Translations under genes and position numbers: made by a program
Assembly (NCBI GenBank): GCA_017380975.1
Contig: JAFOCX010000275.1
Location: forward strand, 1-6,715
Direction: 5' to 3'
DNA: 6,715 nt
From: Lachnospiraceae bacterium
Lineage (GTDB): Bacteria; Bacillota; Clostridia; Lachnospirales; Lachnospiraceae
Part shown: positions 1-5,817 of the stretch, in pieces
Layout: each line of letters begins with the position of its first letter
Numbering within the stretch: position 1 is the first letter of the stretch
The notes under the pieces: model-generated
The model's database searches: none
Seen by the model: the letters and a program-made list of their open reading frames with translations, nothing else
What the model was told of the DNA's origin: nothing

Positions 1-158
1 AAAAAGTTGGTCAGCATCTGAGCAGCCATCGCTACTCCAAACATGTAACTTCCCAAACCAAAATTTGTAAATAGTGTCGGAGTCACCGGATGGGCTGTGT
101 TTGCTGCAATGCTGAGAACAATACATCCCAGATAGTAATAGAATAAGTGTTTGTCCAT
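1..158 (-). CDS. Partial MFS-type membrane transporter (N-terminal 52 residues)
   Basis: Only the first 52 codons lie in the window; the gene continues past the left edge. The translation begins MDKHLFYYYLGCIVLSIA and continues with an HPVTPTLF segment and a YMFGVAMAAQMLTNFF segment. This is a hydrophobic first helix, a short polar turn, and the start of a second helix. I recognise that combination from the N-terminus of major facilitator superfamily efflux-type permeases in Bacillota. The substrate cannot be told from this piece. The ATG at 158 is the first in-frame start after the hgdB terminator, but it has no convincing Shine-Dalgarno sequence: the ten bases before it are GGTGTGTGAT. A GTG three codons upstream is also possible. 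The start is only 22 nt from the terminator stem, so the gene either has a start further downstream than called or depends on readthrough from the hgd operon. The MFS assignment is moderately sure; a link to glutamate fermentation is unproven. Confidence 0.7.
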   Translation of the reverse strand, partial: MDKHLFYYYLGCIVLSIAANTAHPVTPTLFTNFGLGSYMFGVAMAAQMLTNF

Positions 159-168
159 ATCACACACC

Positions 169-208
169 AAAAACAAAAACCGCCGCAAGGAATCACTTCC
201 CTGCGGCG
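169..208 (-). terminator. Rho-independent terminator after hgdB
   Basis: On the minus strand a 10-bp GC-rich stem (CGCCGCAGGG paired with CCTTGCGGCG, arms 199-208 and 181-190) closes an 8-nt loop. It is followed by two T5 runs (GTTTTTGTTTTT, 169-180). The single non-Watson-Crick pair (188/201) is G-U in the minus-strand RNA but A-C in the plus-strand RNA, so the structure is built for leftward transcription. It begins 17 nt after the hgdB stop and should end the hydroxyglutarate transcript. Confidence 0.93.
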
Positions 209-215
209 ATTGAAT

Positions 216-236
216 TTAACAATAATTATTTGTTAA
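216..236. repeat. Perfect 7-bp inverted repeat over the hgdB stop codon
   Basis: TTAACAA (216-222) and TTGTTAA (230-236) form an exact inverted repeat around a 7-nt AT-rich centre that contains the hgdB stop codon (226-228). In the mRNA it could fold as a weak AU hairpin 7 nt before the terminator stem. The half-sites resemble those of the redox repressor Rex, but they point outward and the spacing differs, so I do not call it a Rex site. Confidence 0.4.
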
Positions 237-1377
237 GCTCTAATACGTCAGCGAACGCCTGGATAGCTGTACGAGCCTGACCGAAGTCACGCATCTGCTG
301 ATCGATACCAAGTTTGATGTGCGGGATACCAGCATCATCAAGAGCTTTCTTAAGGTACGGATACTCCATCTCCTCCGGATCACAGAACTGCTGCATGAAG
401 AGTACAAGACCCTGAGCACCGCTCTCTTTTACCATGTTAGCAACGAACTCACCACGACGGTTCTCTGCAGACTTCGGATCGTACAGAAGAACTTCGTAAT
501 CGATTGCTGCGAACTGTTTAGCAAGTGCCATCATAGCATCAGCCTCATCCTCTGCTGCATCCCAAAGGAATGCACGGCTCTCGTGAGCAACGTCATCTGC
601 TGCGATAGCAACGTTGTTCTCTTCGAAAGCTGCAAGAAGAGCCGGGTTGTCACAGATGATACCGGATGTAACAACTTTTGTACCCTGCCAATCGCATACC
701 GGAAGTGCTTTCAGCTCTGCGTTAAGAGCCTCGAGTTTCTCTGTATACTCGTCTTTCAGCATGAACCAAGCTGCTTTCAGAACTGCGGAACGGATTGTCG
801 GTTTGATGATATCACAGTGATCGTTAGCAAGTTTTACGAACTCACGACGAACTGCTCTGGACTTATTGTAAACTTTGATTGCATTGTTGATATCGTCGTT
901 TGTGATCTCTTTACCAGCGATCTTCTCAAGCTCTGTTTTAACGCTTGTGTACTGATCGATTGTGAACTGGAGACCCCACGGAGCAAAACGGTTCTGCGGA
1001 TGAGCTAAGAAGATAACCGGCATCTTGTCGCCCATGGAAACACGATAGTTCTGGGACATCGGACGGAGTGTATCACAGATTGTTGGTGTGATAATACCGT
1101 CTAACTGATCCATAGTGCCATCAAGAAGCATCTCAAGTGCTAACTGAGCGATTGTGCAGTAGAATGTTGCACAGTACTCTTTCGCACGGCTGATGTTCTT
1201 TGTGTTGGAACCCCACATACCCATCGGAACTAAACCAGCTGCATAAACTAACTCTTCCGGAGCGTAGTACGGTAAAACACCGATTACTTTCTTACCCTGT
1301 GCTTTAAAGTTGTCAAGCTGCTGCTTCGGGCTGGAAGCAACTGCCTTAAATTCATCTAATAATACCTGAATACTCAT
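226..1377 (-). CDS. hgdB: (R)-2-hydroxyglutaryl-CoA dehydratase, beta subunit
   Basis: HgdB is the smaller subunit of the cytoplasmic dehydratase that turns (R)-2-hydroxyglutaryl-CoA into (E)-glutaconyl-CoA through a ketyl radical formed by one electron from HgdC. The product is 383 residues; known HgdB proteins are about 375-380. Family features visible are the N-terminal VIGVLPYYAPEELVYAAGLVP segment (residues 31-51), Cys69 and Cys74 before the first helix bundle, ITPTICDTLR with Cys101, ICDNP with Cys242, and the FCDPEEMEYPY motif with Cys332 (331-341). These cysteines are the candidate iron-sulfur ligands; which ones bind cannot be told from sequence. The ATG at 1377 is fixed by AAAGGAGG 9 nt upstream, inside the end of hgdA. 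The gap to the hgdA stop is 4 nt, so translation is probably coupled, which suits two subunits needed in equal amounts. Related dehydratases act on lactyl-, phenyllactyl- or 2-hydroxyisocaproyl-CoA; the gctAB-gcdA context points to hydroxyglutaryl-CoA. Confidence 0.95.
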   Translation of the reverse strand: MSIQVLLDEFKAVASSPKQQLDNFKAQGKKVIGVLPYYAPEELVYAAGLVPMGMWGSNTKNISRAKEYCATFYCTIAQLALEMLLDGTMDQLDGIITPTICDTLRPMSQNYRVSMGDKMPVIFLAHPQNRFAPWGLQFTIDQYTSVKTELEKIAGKEITNDDINNAIKVYNKSRAVRREFVKLANDHCDIIKPTIRSAVLKAAWFMLKDEYTEKLEALNAELKALPVCDWQGTKVVTSGIICDNPALLAAFEENNVAIAADDVAHESRAFLWDAAEDEADAMMALAKQFAAIDYEVLLYDPKSAENRRGEFVANMVKESGAQGLVLFMQQFCDPEEMEYPYLKKALDDAGIPHIKLGIDQQMRDFGQARTAIQAFADVLELNK

Positions 1378-1381
1378 TTGC

Positions 1382-2848
1382 TTATGCCTCCTTTGCCTGT
1401 CTGTTTGCTTCCATTGCCTCTACAAGACCCTGTACACGTGTCTCGTACTGAGCGGCATTGAAGTTACGCGGGTCAGCCTGGTCACCGTCAAATCCTGCAC
1501 ACGGGATGCCAAGATCTGCTGTGAAACGACGCTGCATCTCTGCCATGTAGCCGGACCACGGCTTACAGCTTCTGTTGTAGTGAACAAGAACGCCGTCTAC
1601 CTGGTTGTCTACGCAGATGCCTTCACGCCAAGCAACACCCTGCTCGATACAAACAGAGTTCGGAGCTTTACAGTAAGCACGAGCCATCTCGTCTAAGCCA
1701 TCATATACGAAACCGAATGCCGGTGCGTATACAACTGCTGTAACGTTAACGCCATGCTCTTTTAACGGTTTGAAGAGTGCCGGAAGTTTCGGCCAGCACG
1801 GAATACCCTCGAACATTACACGGTAGTTCTCCGGGAACGGACATGTGGACTCGAGGTCTTTGATCTGCTGCTCAAGGTCCTCAGCAAGAAGCTCGAATGC
1901 CTCAGCTGCCTCTACTCTTGCACGTGCTGTTACTACGTCAGCCATGTGGTTGAAGAGGTCGAAACCAGAGTACGGAGCCGGTTTGTACTGTAAGTAATCA
2001 CAAACTTTTAACCAAGCTTTTGCTGTACGGTTTGCGTTTGCACAAGCTTCTTCGAATTTCTTCTCGTCGAATTTCTTGCCTGTGAGCTCTTCTAACTGCT
2101 GGATAGCGAGATCGAACTGACCACGGATATAAGCAACGTAAGAATCACTTACTTCAACTGTGTTGTTGTACGGAATATCAAGCATGATAAGCGGAATATT
2201 GTGCATACGAGCGATATTCTCATACCATTTTGTCATACAGTTACAGATGTTGTTACAGCAAAGAACGAAGTCCGGCTGCGGGATCTGCATCTGACGGATC
2301 GGGGAAATAGCGTTAAGAGCGCGCTCTTTGTCGATACCCTCCGGCATAGCATTGATCTCGTTTAAGTCAACGAGCTCGATGAACGGAGTCTGAGTTTTCG
2401 GATCTTTTTTCGGTTTTCCTGTAGCTTCGTCGATCACAACTTTGCCTTCAGCATCCTTTAACGGTTTGCCAGTTGCCGGATCGATGATGAATTCGCCTGT
2501 TTCCTTGTCGTATTTACGAGCTGCTCTCTTACCTGCGGAGTAAGCGAGGGAAATACGTGCGTAACCACAGATATCGTTGTCATAGCCAAGATCCTCAGCT
2601 GCCTGACAGAGTAACTCACCGTAACGGTTAGCCGCGATACCAGCTGCCTGGTTCTCCGGGTACATTACGTTAAGATCAAATGCTGCTGCAAGCTCACACG
2701 GGAACTTGGAAGAAGACCAACCTACAAGTTTGCCTTCCTTTTTGGCAATACGCGCGTCTGTATGAACGTCGTCAACTACTTTACGAAGCGCGAGAACACC
2801 AGGGGTAACTTTTTTCACCAGCTTAACTGGTCCAGCATATTTTGCCAT
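1382..2848 (-). CDS. hgdA: (R)-2-hydroxyglutaryl-CoA dehydratase, alpha subunit
   Basis: HgdA pairs with HgdB in the oxygen-sensitive dehydratase that makes glutaconyl-CoA. The product is 488 residues, slightly longer than the roughly 477 I recall for characterised HgdA. Visible family features are VGWSSSKFPCELAAAFDLNVMYPEN (42-66), the LCCNNICNCMTKWYENIARM block (196-215) with Cys197, 198, 202 and 204, EGIPCWPKLP (347-356), the SVCIEQGVAWREG region (398-410), HYNRSCKPWSGYM (423-435), and PCAGFDGDQADPRNF (449-463). The clustered cysteines are candidate [4Fe-4S] ligands. Residues 119-152 form a charged, Gly/Pro-rich insert holding two copies of an IDxATGKPxKD unit. The start at 2848 is supported by GGAGG 6 nt upstream and by the MAKYAGPVK lead into the conserved TPGVLALRKVVDDVH segment. 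Upstream, a 74-nt gap with a hairpin separates it from hgdC; downstream, hgdB starts 4 nt after the stop. Function is firm because of the protein match and full operon context. Confidence 0.96.
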   Translation of the reverse strand: MAKYAGPVKLVKKVTPGVLALRKVVDDVHTDARIAKKEGKLVGWSSSKFPCELAAAFDLNVMYPENQAAGIAANRYGELLCQAAEDLGYDNDICGYARISLAYSAGKRAARKYDKETGEFIIDPATGKPLKDAEGKVVIDEATGKPKKDPKTQTPFIELVDLNEINAMPEGIDKERALNAISPIRQMQIPQPDFVLCCNNICNCMTKWYENIARMHNIPLIMLDIPYNNTVEVSDSYVAYIRGQFDLAIQQLEELTGKKFDEKKFEEACANANRTAKAWLKVCDYLQYKPAPYSGFDLFNHMADVVTARARVEAAEAFELLAEDLEQQIKDLESTCPFPENYRVMFEGIPCWPKLPALFKPLKEHGVNVTAVVYAPAFGFVYDGLDEMARAYCKAPNSVCIEQGVAWREGICVDNQVDGVLVHYNRSCKPWSGYMAEMQRRFTADLGIPCAGFDGDQADPRNFNAAQYETRVQGLVEAMEANRQAKEA

Positions 2849-2868
2849 AATTATCCTCCACCTTCTTC

Positions 2869-2891
2869 TGACCGGTGATATTAGCCGGTCA
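2869..2891 (-). other. Intercistronic hairpin between hgdC and hgdA
   Basis: TGACCGG and CCGGTCA form a perfect 7-bp stem with a 9-nt AU-rich loop. It sits 31 nt past the hgdC stop and 9 nt before the GGAGG of hgdA. No T-run follows, so it is not an intrinsic terminator. A role in mRNA processing, 5'-end protection of an hgdAB message, or tuning of hgdA translation is inferred from position only. Confidence 0.55.
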
Positions 2892-2922
2892 TATATTTGA
2901 AAAGCTTATTGCTCTTCAGTTA

Positions 2923-3717
2923 CTATTTTGCTTTTCTTGCTGCTACCTGGTATGCAAATAATGCAGCACCAAGTGCACCATTGTACTGTGTCAGCGGAGA
3001 TGTATGAATCTCACATCCAAGCTGTTTCTTGAGTGCATTCACAATACCGCTGTTCTGTGCAACACCGCCAGTCATAACAACATCCGGAACGATTCCGACA
3101 CGGTGTGCAAGACCTGTTACACGACCTGCAACAGAACGATGGATACCGTCAATGATATCGCACTTATCTGTGCCCATCGCTAACTGGCTGATAACTTCAC
3201 TCTCTGCGAATACGGTACATGTAGAGCTGATACCTACTTCTTTTGTAGACATCGCGCCGAGTCTTCCGAGGTCTTCTACCTTAACCTCAAGAACACGCGC
3301 CATTACATCCAGAAAACGACCTGTACCTGCTGCACACTTATCGTTCATCTGGAAGTTTACCATCGCACCGTTTTCAATGTGAAGAACTTTCACGTCCTGA
3401 CCGCCGATGTCAATTACAGTATGAACATTCGGGAACAGGAAGCAGGCACCTTTCGCATGACAGGAAAGCTCACTCATCTGCTTGTCTGCAATTCCTGTAA
3501 GGGAATTACGTCCATAACCGGTTGCAAGAGTATAGTGTAAATCCTCTTTTTTCATACCGGCTTCGGCAAGGACAGCTTCGATTGCACGCTGCGGACCGCT
3601 TGTACCGGTACCAACGTCAACGAGAGATTTCGCAACGATCTCTGTGCCATCTTTTAAAATAATACATTTGGACGCTGTGGAACCAACGTCAATGCCTAAT
3701 GTATAGATTGCGCTCAT
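2923..3717 (-). CDS. hgdC: Activator of 2-hydroxyglutaryl-CoA dehydratase (ATP-driven electron donor)
   Basis: HgdC (component A, also called archerase) is a homodimeric ASKHA-fold ATPase with one [4Fe-4S] cluster at the dimer interface. It takes an electron from ferredoxin or flavodoxin and, on ATP hydrolysis, passes it to HgdAB. The 264-residue product has the phosphate-binding motif DVGSTASK (10-17), DIGGQDVK (103-110), the CAAGTGRFLD segment (128-137) and the late GGVAQN motif (217-222). Cys128 and Cys167 (in SSTCTVFAES) fit the two cluster ligands known in A. fermentans HgdC (Cys127 and Cys166), displaced by one because of one extra residue near the N-terminus. The start at 3717 has GGAGG 6 nt upstream. 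It is preceded by a 214-nt gap holding a terminator-like hairpin and a promoter, so it may lead its own hgdC-hgdA-hgdB unit. It is only needed catalytically, once per many dehydratase turnovers. BadF/HadI-type activators are the nearest alternatives; the neighbours settle the call. Confidence 0.96.
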   Translation of the reverse strand: MSAIYTLGIDVGSTASKCIILKDGTEIVAKSLVDVGTGTSGPQRAIEAVLAEAGMKKEDLHYTLATGYGRNSLTGIADKQMSELSCHAKGACFLFPNVHTVIDIGGQDVKVLHIENGAMVNFQMNDKCAAGTGRFLDVMARVLEVKVEDLGRLGAMSTKEVGISSTCTVFAESEVISQLAMGTDKCDIIDGIHRSVAGRVTGLAHRVGIVPDVVMTGGVAQNSGIVNALKKQLGCEIHTSPLTQYNGALGAALFAYQVAARKAK

Positions 3718-3766
3718 TATAGACCTCCGGGTTCTTCCAATTTGTATCTTTCCATAACTCGTACGG

Positions 3767-3816
3767 ACACACGTCAGCTATGTTATCCATACTAGCTCAT
3801 TATAACACACATCAGC
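3767..3816 (-). repeat. Direct repeat GCTGAYGTGTGT flanking the hgdC start site (candidate operator pair)
   Basis: On the minus strand GCTGATGTGTGT (3805-3816) and GCTGACGTGTGT (3767-3778) match at 11 of 12 positions, 38 bp apart. The first copy lies in the promoter spacer and abuts the -10 box; the second lies in the predicted leader, about 15-26 nt past the predicted start site. This position is typical of a transcription-factor site, but no family is recognised and chance in a short region cannot be excluded. Confidence 0.35.
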
Positions 3817-3828
3817 ACATTACCGCAA
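3799..3828 (-). promoter_or_regulatory. Predicted sigma-A promoter for hgdC-hgdA-hgdB
   Basis: On the minus strand TTGCGG (3823-3828) is followed by an 18-bp spacer and a perfect TATAAT (3799-3804). The bases TGT directly before the -10 box give an extended -10 (TGnTATAAT). The -35 box is weak, with TTG conserved only, which an extended -10 often offsets. The predicted start near 3792 gives a leader of about 75 nt ending in the hgdC ribosome binding site. It lies downstream of the gcdA hairpin, which supports a separate unit. Confidence 0.6.
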
Positions 3829-3855
3829 GTTCTAACAAACATACAAAATGAAGAT

Positions 3856-3906
3856 AATACAATTTTGTCCAGACCGGAGATCGCTCTCCGGCCTGGACAT
3901 TGTATT
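3856..3906 (-). terminator. Long GNRA-capped hairpin after gcdA (probable terminator or attenuator)
   Basis: In the minus-strand RNA a 15-bp stem (arms 3885-3899 and 3866-3880) closes on a GCGA tetraloop of the GNRA type. Beyond a 3-nt AAA bulge, a further 7 bp pair AAUACAA (3900-3906) with UUGUAUU (3856-3862). The one wobble pair (3873/3892) is G-U only in the minus-strand RNA. It starts 25 nt after the gcdA stop. The bases after the core stem are AAAATTGTATTATCTT, a poor U-tract, so termination may be partial. The alternative is an RNA stability or processing element. Confidence 0.6.
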
Positions 3907-3931
3907 TAGAAGTATAATAACGATTGGTTAA

Positions 3932-5701
3932 TTATTTCTTCTCGTATGTGATGAACTCACGGCAAGCACGCGGTGTTACCATCTGGTGCATCGGGCAGAT
4001 GCTCTTCGGATTCTGGTAAACTGCCTCTGTGAATGCCTGGATGTACGGACGAAGCTCTGTCATATCAACAACTTCATCAACCATACCCATCTTAGCACAG
4101 TAAGCCGGTCTGGACTTATCTGTGTAGAGCTGGATCATCTTGTTCATCTGATCGATGATCGGAGTCATGTCAGCACCGTCTTTGGATGCCTTAACAAGCT
4201 TTCTGGAGTACATAGCGTTAGCTGCTGTCTCACCCGGCATTACATAGTACTCACAAGCTGCTGTACCGATGGAGTAAGCGTTTGTGTTGTTACCCTGCGG
4301 ACCGCCAAGAACGTAGTGAGCAGCTGCGGATGCCTTACGAAGTGTTACCTGTAAGGACGGAAGACCGTTAGCCTCGATGGAGTAGATGAGGGACTGACCT
4401 AAGCCAAGTAACTCAGCTTTCTCAGCGTCATCGCCTACATCGATACCTGTTGTATCCTGTAACCAGATAAGCGGGATTCTGTCACGGCCGCAAAGAGTTA
4501 CGAACTCGTTCATCTTTACAAGACCCTGACGGTATAATTTACCACCTGTTGTAGCCGGGGAGTTCTTGTACTCCGGATAGTTGAACAGGATACCCTGAAC
4601 GTTAGCGATAACACCAACAAGGAGACCGTTAACTTTTGCAAGACCTGTTACCATCTCCGGACCGTAGCCCTTCTTGTACTCGTATAACTGGGAACCGTCG
4701 AAAAGACGAGCGATTACTTCGTATACATCGTACGGCTGTTTGCCGTTAAGCGGGATGATGCTGTAGAGATCCTCTGCCGGGTATAACGGAGCTTTCTGCT
4801 CGTCAACACGGAAGAACTCTAAGTTGTAAGCCGGAAGGTAGCTGATGTATTTCTTGATACCGTCGATTACGCCGTAATCATCTGCGTAAACCTCACGGAA
4901 GAAACCTGTCTCATCATAGTGAACCGGAACGGAACCCGGAGCCGGAACTTTGTTTTTGCTGTTCTCGATCTGAGCTGCAACGATCTGATCAGCAGCTTCC
5001 TGATCGATGTAACCCTTCGGGTTCATACCGGAAAGGATACCAGCGCCGCCTACTGCCATGTTAGCCTGGCTGTGAGCGATAAGGATTGTCGGGGAGATGG
5101 AGTGGTATCCGCCACCTGCCGGGTTTGTACCGTAGATACCAACGATTACCGGGATACCTAACTGGTTGAGCTCAGCATTACGGAAGAACGGTGTACCGCC
5201 GCCACGTCTGTTCGGGTAAACTTTATCCTGGTACGGGAAGTCTACACCTGCACAGTTAAGTAAGTATACAAGCGGGATGTTCATCATCTTAGCAGCGTCA
5301 GAACAACGGATAAGGTTCTCAGCCTGACCCGGCTCCCATGTACCAGCCATCTTCTTGTTATCGGAAGCTACGATGTAAACCCATTTACCATTTACACGGC
5401 CAAGACCGTTGATGATATTTGCGGAACCCATCTTGTTGTCTTCCGGGTTGAAAAGGCTGTTTAACGGGCACCATGTACCTGCATCAACAAGTGCGTTGAT
5501 TCTCTGCATAGCAGATAACTGGCCTCTCTCGTTTAACTTCTCTTCTGTTGTGATACCTTTTGCAAGGATCTCTTCGATCTTAGCATGGATATCTTTCTCG
5601 ATCTCTTTAAGAGCATCAGCGTTCTCCTGTTTCGGAGCAACTAACGGTTTACCGATTGTCGGCATTTCCTGGAAATATTTCGGCATGGAATAGAAGCCCA
5701 T
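3932..5701 (-). CDS. gcdA: Glutaconyl-CoA decarboxylase, alpha (carboxyltransferase) subunit
   Basis: GcdA transfers the terminal carboxylate of glutaconyl-CoA to biotin on a partner subunit, giving crotonyl-CoA; the membrane subunit then releases CO2 and exports Na+. The 589-residue product matches the length of A. fermentans GcdA (587) and opens with the same MGFYSMP start. It has the two crotonase-like halves of carboxyltransferases. The N-terminal half includes LGRVNGKWVYIVASDNKKMAGTW (100-122), NRRGGGTPFFRNAELNQLGIPV (164-185), GTNPAGGGYHS (191-201) and MAVGGAGI (215-222). The C-terminal half includes YGPEMVTGLAKVNG (346-359), GGKLYRQGLVKMNEF (386-400), QDTTGIDVG (415-423) and AAHYVLGGPQGNNTNAYSIGTAA (460-482). 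Gly-rich loops there form oxyanion holes in the family. AGGAGG lies 8 nt before the ATG. No biotin attachment or membrane segment is present, as expected. The gcdB, gcdC and gcdD partners are not in this window; in A. fermentans they form a second operon. Other decarboxylase or acyl-CoA carboxylase carboxyltransferases are less likely, given context. Confidence 0.96.
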   Translation of the reverse strand: MGFYSMPKYFQEMPTIGKPLVAPKQENADALKEIEKDIHAKIEEILAKGITTEEKLNERGQLSAMQRINALVDAGTWCPLNSLFNPEDNKMGSANIINGLGRVNGKWVYIVASDNKKMAGTWEPGQAENLIRCSDAAKMMNIPLVYLLNCAGVDFPYQDKVYPNRRGGGTPFFRNAELNQLGIPVIVGIYGTNPAGGGYHSISPTILIAHSQANMAVGGAGILSGMNPKGYIDQEAADQIVAAQIENSKNKVPAPGSVPVHYDETGFFREVYADDYGVIDGIKKYISYLPAYNLEFFRVDEQKAPLYPAEDLYSIIPLNGKQPYDVYEVIARLFDGSQLYEYKKGYGPEMVTGLAKVNGLLVGVIANVQGILFNYPEYKNSPATTGGKLYRQGLVKMNEFVTLCGRDRIPLIWLQDTTGIDVGDDAEKAELLGLGQSLIYSIEANGLPSLQVTLRKASAAAHYVLGGPQGNNTNAYSIGTAACEYYVMPGETAANAMYSRKLVKASKDGADMTPIIDQMNKMIQLYTDKSRPAYCAKMGMVDEVVDMTELRPYIQAFTEAVYQNPKSICPMHQMVTPRACREFITYEKK

Positions 5702-5736
5702 TATTTCTTCCTCCTAAATCTTACGTCACTGCTCTC

Positions 5737-5764
5737 CCGGTTTCCGCTTCATTGCAGAAACCGG
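5737..5764 (-). other. Intercistronic hairpin between gctB and gcdA
   Basis: In the minus-strand RNA CCGGUUUCUGC (5754-5764) pairs over 11 bp with GCGGAAACCGG (5737-5747), closing a 6-nt loop. The one wobble (5745/5756) is G-U only in this strand, which shows direction. The next bases are GAGAGCAGTGACG, with no T-run, so it is not an intrinsic terminator. It lies 21 nt upstream of the gcdA AGGAGG and may mark RNA processing or protect a gcdA-led message; that role is inferred. Confidence 0.6.
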
Positions 5765-5817
5765 AAGATACAGAACAAATTAACAATTAGTTATGTAGTT
5801 CAATGATCAAGATAAAC

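Noticed and set aside
216..236. Possible Rex (NADH-sensing repressor) operator
   Set aside because: The clostridial Rex site as I recall it is TTGTTAA, 4 bases, TTAACAA. Here the halves are in the opposite order with a 7-base centre, and the site lies at the end of the operon, not at a promoter.
319..1008. 229-codon open frame on the plus strand, opposite hgdB
   Set aside because: It is antisense to a firmly identified gene, its translation is rich in Cys, Leu and Val runs without any recognised domain, and no ribosome site was noted. Long antisense frames arise here because the sense genes avoid codons that read as stops on the other strand.
1378..1381. Frameshift or fusion between hgdA and hgdB
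   Set aside because: Both genes are full length with proper stop, start and ribosome site; the 4-nt gap is ordinary tight operon packing.
3776..3797. Inverted repeat AGCTA, 12 bases, TAGCT near the hgdC start site
   Set aside because: Only 5 bp per arm with an unpaired 12-nt centre; expected often by chance. It partly overlaps the stronger direct-repeat signal.
3718..3931. Riboswitch or small RNA gene in the gcdA-hgdC gap
   Set aside because: The space is filled by the hairpin, the promoter and a leader of about 75 nt. I see no known riboswitch core, and the leader is short with no terminator or anti-terminator pair before hgdC.
3986..5693. Several 80-122 codon plus-strand frames opposite gcdA
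   Set aside because: They are antisense shadows of a complete conserved gene and have low-complexity or Cys/Ser-rich translations with no domain. The same applies to those opposite hgdC and gctB.
5765..5817. Possible promoter for gcdA in the gctB-gcdA gap
   Set aside because: There are TTGATC and TTGAAC hexamers but no -10-like box at 16-18 bp spacing; the AT-rich bases alone are not enough.
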